From Symbiodinium natans (lineage: Eukaryota; Sar; Dinophyceae; Suessiales; Symbiodiniaceae), in NCBI GenBank assembly GCA_905221605.1, contig CAJNDS010001824.1:667048-731047 (forward strand): a stretch of 64,000 nt of DNA, read 5' to 3'. Under the pieces are notes generated by a model. The model ran no database searches, was not told the DNA's origin, and saw nothing but the letters and a program-made list of their open reading frames with translations. The position numbers and the translations under genes are program-made. Positions 1 to 10,400 of the stretch are shown in pieces (positions within the stretch are counted from its first letter, which is position 1; each line of letters starts with the position of its first letter).

Positions 1-230
1 TTGAGGGATTTCGATCATGTCGTGCATGGGTCCACCAGCGACACCAGACCGTTCCGCATCAGGACGAAGAGCCCCTCGCCCCAAGGCTTCAAGTCCGTGG
101 ATGAGATGTACAGGAGGGGGCTGCGGAAGAGATCTTGGAGTCGGGTCTCTTCGGGTAGAAGGGGGGGCATCAGGGAAACCCTGGTGTAGACCCTACGCTT
201 CTCCACCCTTCGCTGCCTTCGCTGGTGCAG

Positions 231-342
231 GAGCGCCGGGCCGAACCAGATTCCCTTTGAAGTGGACTCTTGGTCACAGGCTCTCACTGAGGAGTTCAGC
301 ACGCTCTTCTTCTTGTACCAGTTTTCCATCTACGCCGTCTGC
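231..342 (+). CDS. P5B ATPase exon: N-terminal segment and start of M1
   Basis: Reads [12 protein letters not shown]...[18 protein letters not shown], matching the P5 pattern YGxN-x-I-x(n)-E-x(n)-P-F-x-x-F-Q-x-F-S. It follows GGTGCAG. Ending at 342 gives a GC-AG intron to 410 with the phase kept. Confidence 0.65.
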
Positions 343-1415
343 GCGCCCTGGCTGCGAGTGCGAGCTGTGGGACTCTTCCGACTTTGCCTCTGGTACTCAG
401 ATGGACTCAGGTGTGGTTCTCCTACTGGCACTACACAATCATTGCCATGACCATTGCTATCATCTCTGGTTTTTTCAACACCTCTGTGAGACTGGCAAGT
501 CAGCAGTCCATCAAATCCATGATGGAGTCTTGGTTTTGGCATCAGTTAGATATGCTGTCTGCGCCCCAGAGCAAGATGCCTTTTGGGTTCACAACCCTCC
601 ACCCTGAGCCCATCCTAGCCCTGGTAAACCCCACGCCGAAAAAGCCCAGCCAAGGAGCAGCAGCTGACGGCCCACGTGCTTCGAGATGGCCAGGTCGTTG
701 AGGTCTGGCTGTCGCCAAATGTAGGATGTGTAGGCCAGGGAAGGCTACGTTAAACTTAAGCCTTCTACTTTTGTAACCTTAAACAGCAACAGCAACAACC
801 GTCGAAAACCTGCCAAACCCTGAACCCCTTAGAGAGACCTCTGCAATCCCTAAACCCTGAAGCCCCGGCTGACCCCAAACCCTAAACCCTAAGCCCTAAA
901 CCCTGACATTTGCAGATTGACGCCAACGAGCTTGTGCCTGGTGACATCGTCAAGGTGCAGCCTGGTCCAGCGCCGCGCTGAGTTTTCGGCCCTGCGCGCG
1001 ATGGGGGCCCGTCAGCTCTGTCCTGGTTGCCTTGATGGGTTTAGGCCGGTTCAGGGTTTGGGGTTTAAGGTTTAGGGTTTAGCTTTTAGCAGCGTATGCT
1101 CATAGTAGCCTCTCTTTGCTGTAGCCTTTCGCTGCTGCAGCAAAGCGTCTGGTGATTTGGATCAACGTGCTCATCAAGATAAGATCTGGGGGCGCTCGCC
1201 CCCAAGCCAATTTCACTGTAGTTGCATAGATGCATGTATGTATGTACAATATACATATGTATATGTATGTGTATGTGTATGTGTATATGTATATGTATAT
1301 GTATATGTAATTATATGTATATGCATATGCATATGCATATGCATATGCATATGCATATGTATATGTATATGTTTTTGTATATGTATATATATATACACGT
1401 ATATATACATATACG

Positions 1416-1446
<31 letters not shown>

Positions 1447-4400
1447 ATACATATACATGATATATTAACAAATAGACATGAACACATAATGTGTTATATC
1501 AATATCTTTGAAATCATGGGACACAATGGAAGATAAAGCACAGAAATGGTATGTCAGACTTAACGCCTAGGTCCCTTGCGACCTGCTCTTGCTCCGCGGG
1601 GCGGCGGTCTGCGACGAGTCGACACTGACGGGCGAGTCCATGCCTGTGCAGCGCTTGGCACCGGCTCCCCGGATCAGACTGAGAATAAAAGAAATGAAGC
1701 TGATTAATCATAAGACCCTGTGGAAAAATCGCAAGGCTATTAACGTCTCAAGAATAGTATCGTAAGAGTAAGAATCGCATAATTACACACTGATTTGATC
1801 TGCTTTGGGCTTAGGGAAGCAGTAGCGACATCTCGCCGGTCGTCCAACGGGAATATCGTCTACACCATGTCTGACCTGTCGTCCTATACAAAAATGACGA
1901 ACATCTACAACTCGGTTGTAAACTTAGTTAACTCAGTCTCAAAGGAGATGTTGAACTGTTGAAAGGGCACGCCAGAGCCAACGCCTGACACGGCTCGAAA
2001 GCTGTGCATGCAATTGTTTCTGTTCTTCTGTATGCATGCACACGCATCTTCACCGAGTGTCGCAGCATTGTGTTTCTGGCAACACCACATGGCAATGATT
2101 GACTTAGTCCTTACTGGTGTTCTCACCTGCCAGATTTGTCACATGCCCCTTCCTGTCACCACACTTTTGAAACGTAATATGCCCAGTACAACGCTTTGAG
2201 GCTATCTGCTCACAGTACTCTCGGTTGCCACGATCTCAACACTACATTAAACTTTATTGCTCTGGCTTCATTTTCGGTGACCGGGACCTCAGCGAGATGC
2301 TGGTTCCAGAACTAAAAGTCTTACGTGCATGTTACATTGCCTTCTCATAACAACTACAGGCCCTCTAAGCCATGGATCCTGGCGGGAGGATGGGGGGAAA
2401 CAACTCATGCGCCTAATTTGCCGAGCACATGAAAGCAGCAGGTTGGCACGCTCTTCTGAGGATTGGTTTGTCAGGGCGAAGTGCTAGCTGCTGCATTTTC
2501 TCAGTTGTTCTGAGGTAGAGAAGTTGCCAGATGACCCGTCACTTGGCCGAAAAAGTAGACACACTCCAACCAAACCCAAAGTCGTGAACGGCTTCTGACA
2601 GGCGTGAAGGTGCAGGAAGGCCGGCTGGTGCGAGGCTGACAGGTCGGAGACGGAGGACCCCAAACCCCAAGCCTAAACCGCAAACCTTGGGCCGCGAAAC
2701 CCCTACCGAGCCTGGGGTTGAGGGTTTGTTGAAAGCCTCTGAAACCCAAAACCCTCAAACCCTCAAAACGTGCCTGCTCACCGGCCCAGGCCCGGGTTCC
2801 GCTTTGCCGCCAAGCACTCCTTGGTGGCCTTGGGCCCAGTTTTTCATTAAGGGGGCTGAAGGGGGGCTCAGAGCAACAATAGCAGGAGTGAGAGCAGCAG
2901 TAGGAGTAGTGGTGGCACGCAGTTTTCATAATACCAATATGAATACCATCAATGACAAGGACAATCGAGGTGTGAGAGTTTTTGGAGAAATGGTGAGGGG
3001 GTGGGCTCAACATTTCTATGATGCGTTCTTGCTCCCAAGCGGATCTTGGATACAGGTTGCGCAGAAATGTGAAGGTTTTTTTTTTGCCTGAGCAGCAGAA
3101 GGCCAAGAAAAGCCAAATCAGCGGCTCATGATCGAATCTACTAGCTGGTCGACTGGGGAGGCTGCGAAGTTGTGAAGACACTGCCAGTGCAAGAGCGTGC
3201 GCGCCCCGTGCACATCGTGACTGAGGCAGGCACGTCTGTGCTCCAGGTTGTCGACAACGAGACATGGGCTCTGGCAACCCATACGGGCATTCACACTCAG
3301 ACTCCTGGCAAAGCATGTCGCAGCTGCTGCAGTACACAGTTGTCAGTGGTATGAGTACGACTACGACGGAACCCGCGGTTTCATTCGTCATACTGTCATA
3401 CTTGTTCCGGCTTTTGTCAGCTCTGTTCCGAGGAAAGGGCAGCTGCTCCTGTTGATCTTGTACCCGCCAAAATTGGTGTTCAAGTACGATGAGCAGCTGA
3501 GCGTCGCTTGGCAAGCAGCCGAGCGATCTTGGAGGGCACGCAGGGCACTCAAGCAGGAGCTTGCGCGACCTGAGGTTGTCTTTTTCTTGCTCATCATCTA
3601 CGCTTTTGCCCTTGTGGTCAAGCTGATGAGAGTCATGTACGTCCGCTACGCGGTGCAGCAGCTCCTCGGCGGACGCAAGAGCGTTCAGGGCGGACATGGC
3701 TAAGGACGGCAGGGTTCGATGCTGAGACTTGAGCACCGAACCCTCATACACTTGCCTGAATTGGGGTCCTGATTTTAAGAGTGCCGTACTATCTAGGGGG
3801 ACCTTAAAAACATGGACCCGAACTTAGAGAGCTACTACCGCATCTCTACAAAGGAAGCTGCCCCTCACGGCCACCTGGGCCAGCGGGGTCTTCACCTGCT
3901 CCTGCGTACTACCTACGATGCTGCACATCGTGCTGTCCGTGGGCCAGGCAGAGTGGGGATTGTAGCGTTCCTCTTGCTTAGTATTGCTAATGGCACCTTG
4001 ATGCTAATAAATTCATCATAGTCGTAAGAGTTTGTAGAGGTCTCAATAAATGCTGTAGCAAAAATAGGAGTAGTATGAGTAGTAGGAATAGTAGGAATAG
4101 TAGGAATAGGAGGAATAGTAGAAATAGGAGGAGTAGTAGGAATAGTAGGAATAGTAGAAATGGTAGGAATAGTTGGAATTATAGTTCGAATAGGGTCAAT
4201 GGGACTACTAGGACTAGGACTGATTGGACAAATAGGAATAAGAAGGAATAACAAGGGAAAATGAGGAAGAGCAAGGAATAGGAATAATCGGAGTAATAGT
4301 AAGAATGGTCATAATGGTCACGAAGGTCAACAAAGGAGTAGAAATTGCAATCTTCGTGGTGGCGTGGTTTGCTCCAGCAAGAAGCATGTAAGCCCGAAGC

Positions 4401-7400
4401 ATCCCTCAGCCCGGCAGGTGATTTCAGCAAAGCGGCTGAAGGAGCAGACGGCTCTGGAATTGGCAGCATGTAGCAAGCCCTTGGCTTCTCTTTCCCTGCT
4501 GTCCAAGCTACTGCATTGGGCTTTTTACCGTCCCTGGTCGGATGTGGGGTGCAGCCCCCCGGGTCCCACGCGCCAGCCACAGCAGACCCCTGAAACAACC
4601 ATGAGTATGTGGGGCCCATAAATTTCGTTTGGCAGGAGAAGAGTTGCAGCATCTTCTGCGTGGTGCCCAAGCGGATCGCTTTGGCGGGGAAGGCCCTGTG
4701 CTAGCTGGAGTTTGTCATGTAAGGCTTCGTTTCTCCGCATAGGCATATGGGTGCGTCCCACAAACGGGTACAACATTGTACAACCCCGAAATCCCCATGG
4801 TCGGATCCAGGACAGGGTTGCACGGTCTCCACGGTGCTCGACAAATTGACCCACTGCCTGTTTGGAGAAATGTTCGGAGTGCCATTTTGCCAGAAGATTG
4901 GGCAGTGGAATTGCACACCGCCTTGTGCGAATTATGCCCTCCCTTCGGAAGAACCATGTAGGTCGTGCATCGTTTGTCAGTTCCAGAAGTGACGTACGGT
5001 TGGCACCTGTGTTTCATAACTTTCTGTCTGCATCATTTGTCAAAGGCGTTCGGCGTTCTTGAGAGACGAAACAAAGTTTCGACAGCGTGCACGCCGCTCC
5101 CCCGCCCGCAGGTTCGTGTCGCCTGCTTCGACAAGACGGGCACCTTGACGACCAGCGGTGGCACCCCCAGCAATCGGGGCGCGGATGTTGCACAACTGAG
5201 TAGGCAACTTGACATTGTGATATTTCTTAGTTTGATGATCCTAAACCCTAACCCCTAAGCCCTAAACCCTAAACCCCCTTTGCAACGAATATAAGCAGCC
5301 AGCTCACTTCATCAGAAGGTGCTGGTCTGCCCTGGGATCCTTCCGAGTTGAGGTTTGGAGTTCTTCGGAGTGCACTGCGTGGAGACGGAGGGCAGCGGAG
5401 GCCCCGCCCGTCAGCTCAGTTGCTTCGGTTCTCAACCCTAAACCCTATGCGGAGCTGCAACTGGTATTGTAGAAAAGAGTTGGTGATGGGAGTTGAAGGG
5501 GTCAATGAACCCGGATATTTTTGGCTCAAGAAACGTGGGCAATGCGCCCTACGGAAAAGGTGTGTTTGGTTGTGCTTTGGGTTTTGTCTTCGGTTGTTCC
5601 AGGGGAATCAAGGGCTTCTGTTGGGGCTGACTGTTTTGTTCCCTGTCCTCCTTCGGTTGCCCCCCGTAGGTTATGAGCCCAAATTAGGCTTCCTGCGGAA
5701 TTGGTAAAGATTTTTCGTTTGTTTAACGCCATGGACATGATGCGGCGTCGCTCTGAGCCTGGACTGTCGCCAACGGCCAATGAAGCCGAAGGAAATCGTG
5801 GTGGTGGGGGTGAAGATCGACAACAAATGGTACAAGCGCTGACAGATGGTAGGGAGGTTGCAATGATACAACCAACGCCTCAGGTGGAAAACGAAGTGGT
5901 TCCGGTTCAAGCAGCAAATCCTTTCTGGAGCGAGCGGGCTCAAGAAGAAATGAGACTTAGGCAATCAAGGCCGGCAAGTCTTCCTGCGAGCGGAGGGGAT
6001 AGAAGTGGTGAAGGTACGAGGAGGCCACCTTCGCTGCAAGATCTTTTGGGTCAGGAACCTGCACCTGTTGAGAGACCATCGTCAGGCTTAATGGGCCAAA
6101 TGGAACGAGGTACTATTGGTGGAGTGCAAGCCGACGAAGAACTCATTCCTGATGTTAGTGGTGAAGAGCAAACTGAAGATATGGCGGTGGTGAAGCGTGC
6201 GCTGAAAGAGTTGCTTGTGCAAACAAAGGAGCTGGGGAACAGGTTGCATCGGGTGGAGGAGAAAAGCTATACCTCTGCTGCATCTGGGTCAGCTTCAAGA
6301 GCACGGAGCTCTGGAGTGGTGGACGCAAACACGGCATATCCTCTAGGAATGACTCCAGAGAAGCAGTACCTGCCAGGACAAGTTTTCTACACGGATGGTA
6401 TGGGTGGTTTTTGGACTGTGTTGCCTGATGGGACATGGCTGCCTATTGAGGGCTACGACCTGCCAAAGGGTTGTGATCTTCAATCCTTGCCTGGGTCCAG
6501 GAAGGGGGATGTTCAAGTGGAGGATGAAAAAGAAGTGCCAATGATGCATGTAGCTGAAGGGAAGAAACCCTCCAGATTGCCTCCATTGAATTACCCCACG
6601 GGAGGTCCTGCAAGTGGTGGATATGCAAGTGGACCACCTGGTTTAACACATGTTCCGATTACTTCCGTGCCGTCAGGTGTTGATGGTTCTGCCGCACCTG
6701 TGGGGAACCAGCCCGGTTTTGTTTCAGCTCGGGAAACTGCAACGCAAGAGAACTCAGCAGGATCGGGTGGATATACAATGGTGGATGATGTTCCGTATCG
6801 GTGGAAAATGGTCGCTGGGAAGTTGGAATTAGAAAAGGTTCCGCTCACAGCTGTTGCGCCCGGTATAGGACATGGACTACCTCAAGGGCCTGGTGGTAGG
6901 GTCAGTTTACCTCCTGGAGCAGTGGTGCCACGTGGTATGCCAATCACTGGTGATAGTTCTGGAACCGAACGTCCGGAGGCTCTCGGGAAGCATGTGATGA
7001 GCCTTCCAACTTTGGCAGACTACACACCAAGCAATCCGACGGCACTGGGTGATTGGATCGCAATGATCGAACCAATGTTGTCTTCACTGACAGATACAGG
7101 AAGAGTGTGGTGGCAATGCGTCTACTCAAAGGCATATCAAGCGTATGCCAAATGGTTGAGTGTTTCTCCGCTGGAAAGGTTGGGCATCAAGGCTGAGCTG
7201 GAAGGGTTCAAAGTGGTTCAAACTGTGCATGTTTTGTTGGAGCAGAGAGCGGTGTCTTTGCTGCTACAGGCGATCCCGGAGAGATTGAAGACCGAGATCG
7301 TTTCCACTCGAATGTTGGGGTCAGTGATGATATTTTACAAATTGCTGACGGTCTACCAACCAGGTGGAGCAAATGAGCGCAGCACAATGTTGAACTTCTT

Positions 7401-10400
7401 GGTGCAACCATCTCCAGCAACCTCGATCTCAGAGGCCATAAAGGGAGTGCGTCAATGGGCGCAATGGCGTTTCCGATTGAGGGAGTTGAGAGCGGCTGAG
7501 CCGGACGCTACCTTGCTTATCAAGGGATTGGATGGTTTGTCATCCGCGTTGCTGGCGAAACACCCTACGGTTCATTTCAGAGTGGCATCCTTTCGGGAGA
7601 AATTGGGGGTGGACTACTCGCCGACCTCTGAAACTGCGACAAAACTAGCTGAAATGTTACAGGCAGAGTTTGAACTGCTATTGCATAGTGCTGGTGAACA
7701 AGAGGTGAAGCAGGACTCGGACGCCAAGAAAAGGGCCAGGTTAAACAAGGCCCAAAAGGGAACTGGTGACGAGACAGAGGAGGGTGACAAAGGCAAAGGG
7801 AAAGGAAAAAGGTACAGCGGAGATGGGGAACGTCCTTTCTGTTGGATATATGGGAAGACCGATGCGGGGTGCAAGTTCGGATCCCGCTGCAAATTTCGCC
7901 ATGACAAAGACTCCCTTGAACGAGGAAGATGTTTTGAGTGTGGGGCCGTTGGCCATCTGCAGCCGCAATGTCCATATAAGGATGGTGCAAGTTCCAATGT
8001 GGACTCAAATCCTGAGAGGAGTAGATCTAAAGGGAATTCTCCCAAAGGGGGAAAGGGCGGCAAAGGTGCGAAATGGGGAAATGCCAAAAAGGCAGAGGTA
8101 GCTGAAGGGGGAGATGAGACGGCTAATGCGGGATTGGATAAAGGTTCTGCAAGTCCCTCATCGCCATCAACGGCCAATCAGGTCCTTGTTGAAGCGTTAG
8201 AGGTGCTGAAATCTATGAAGCTGTCATCAGAACAGTCGGCATCAAACGGGGATCCCAGTATTCGAATGTTATGTGGCTCTGGGCTGCTTCAGCAGGAAGG
8301 GAGAGTGGCGTTGGTGGATACAGCTGCTACGCATCTTGTGCGGACGCTTTTTCCATGGGAATGTTTACCAGACACTACTGTTATGGTGCAAAGCGCGCTT
8401 GGTGGTGTGACAATGAGGATTACAGAGAAAGGGACGTTGATTAGGGAAGACAATGGGCCCCTGATTATCCCTCTCTGGTTGATTTTGGAGTTTGGGGCGA
8501 ACCTCACTGTGATCAATGGGATGTGTCACGTGGGTGCAAAATCTTCGCTGGACCAGCTCTTGTGGTTTGAACATGGCTGTTTGGTTATGGATTACAAAAC
8601 AGCTGAAAAAATGGTTTTGCATGCTGAAAGGCAGCGTGTATCTTGGTCCCATTCTCAATGGAGGAATGGAAGGGCGGACTGTGGAGTCGGTTCGTCGGAT
8701 GCCACGTTGTTGCCGAAGCAGGGAGAAGGCCGAGGAGTATGCGTTCTACATGTGGCCAGGGTTTCTGACACCAATGAGTGTTCGGGAATGGGCATGTTGG
8801 ACTCGGGAGCATCACATCCTCTCAGATCACTTCGTCCTGGAGAACAGCTTCCGCAGCAAAAGGTGTTGGTGTCTTTAGCTGTTGGATCTCGGGAGATGTG
8901 TGTTACCCCAGGTGGGACCCTGGTAACTCCTGAAATGGTAGATCCACTAGTGCCAATTGGCAAAGCGAGCGCCTTGGTTGGTCTCAGAGTTCAGTGGCGT
9001 GGTGGCAAGTGCACAGCCTCACATCCTGTTCTGGGGGAACTTCGCGTTCGTGATCTGAATCGGGGGGCAAAATCTTCGCTGGACCAGCTCTTGTGGTTTG
9101 AACATGGCTGTTTGGTTATGGATTACAAAACAGCTGAAAAAATGGTTTTGCATGCTGAAGGGCAGCGTGTATCTTGGTCCCATTCTCAATGGAGGAATGG
9201 AAGGGCGGACTGTGGAGTCGGTTCGTCGGATGCCACGTTGTTGCCGAAGCAGGGAGAAGGCCGAGGAGTATGCGTTCTACATGTGGCCAGGGTTTCTGAC
9301 ACCAATGAGTGTTCGGGAATGGGCATGTTGGACTCGGGAGCATCACATCCTCTCAGATCACTTCGTCCTGGAGAACAGCTTCCGCAGCAAAAGGTGTTGG
9401 TGTCTTTAGCTGTTGGATCTCGGGAGATGTGTATTACCCCAGGTGGGACCCTGGTAACTCCTGAAATGGTAGATCCACTAGTGCCAATTGGCAAAGCGAG
9501 CGCCTTGGTTGGTCTCAGAGTTCAGTGGCGTGGTGGCAAGTGCACAGCCTCACATCCTGTTCTGGGGGAACTTCGCGTTCGTGATCTGAATGGGTGCCCT
9601 TGTTTAGAAAAGGAGGTGGCGCTTCAGATCATTGATGAAATGGATTGGTGCTCCCCAAAGCAAGCTTTGAAGGTGGCACGTATGGTTCAAGGGTGTCCGA
9701 ATACGGACAACGAGGTGGCTGTAAAAACGTCGTTGCAAAGCGCAGCGCGGACAGCGTCAGCGAATGAGGAGGAGTTCGTCCAGGCATGCTGGCGATTTCT
9801 TCGGTGGTATTATGGGGATATACCAGAAAATATGCTGATGGAGCTGTTGCCACGTGGAGATATTGCGGCGTTGCCTTTCAACCGTCATAAAAGGAGACGG
9901 CTGGCACGAGCAAAAAGGGTGGTGGTACACCTATTTTCGGGGAAACAAAAATGGCATTTTCCCAGTCGGGATGTGGAGGTACTGGAGCTGGATTTGACAA
10001 AAGGCGGTGACCTACATAATTCGAGCGTCTGGAAGTATCTTCTGCATCTGGCGGCTGAAGGAAAGGTGGTTGCTGTGGTTGGAGGACCTCCATGCAGGAC
10101 AGTGTCAAGGTTGAGAGGTGAAGACGGTGGTCCACCTGTATTACGCCGGCGCTGTGGGCCTGAACGGTTGGGGTTAAAGAGTCTTCCTTGGCCACATCAA
10201 GAATTAGCTCAAAAGGATGGTGTTTTACTTCTGAAGATGCTTTTCCTATATGACGTGGCGGTGCATTCAAGGTGTGGAACTGCTGAAGTCATCAATGGAA
10301 GTTCTGTCTTCTTTGGCATGGAAAGCCCTGGGGACCCTGAACTCATAGGGAAAGATTTCTCTCAGAACGGCAAAACGGTCTTGAGTGCTGAGGATCTGGT

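Noticed and set aside
1157-1536. Tyr/Ile/Met/His-rich open frames on both strands
   Set aside because: Translations of the TATATG microsatellite.
2501-3751. 416-codon minus-strand open frame
   Set aside because: It lies opposite the ATPase exons at 3122-3695, spans telomere-type repeats, and shows no recognisable motif; it is a shadow.
4429-4465. AKRLKEQ micro-exon of the ATPase
   Set aside because: Position suits the RL segment, but no acceptable donor follows; kept only as a remark.
5701-5730. TTG start at 5701 for the polyprotein
   Set aside because: The first ATG (5731) has a good GCCATGG context; a TTG start is not expected in a eukaryotic nuclear gene.
6155-10270. Minus-strand open frames within the retrotransposon
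   Set aside because: Antisense shadows of the polyprotein ORF without motifs of their own.
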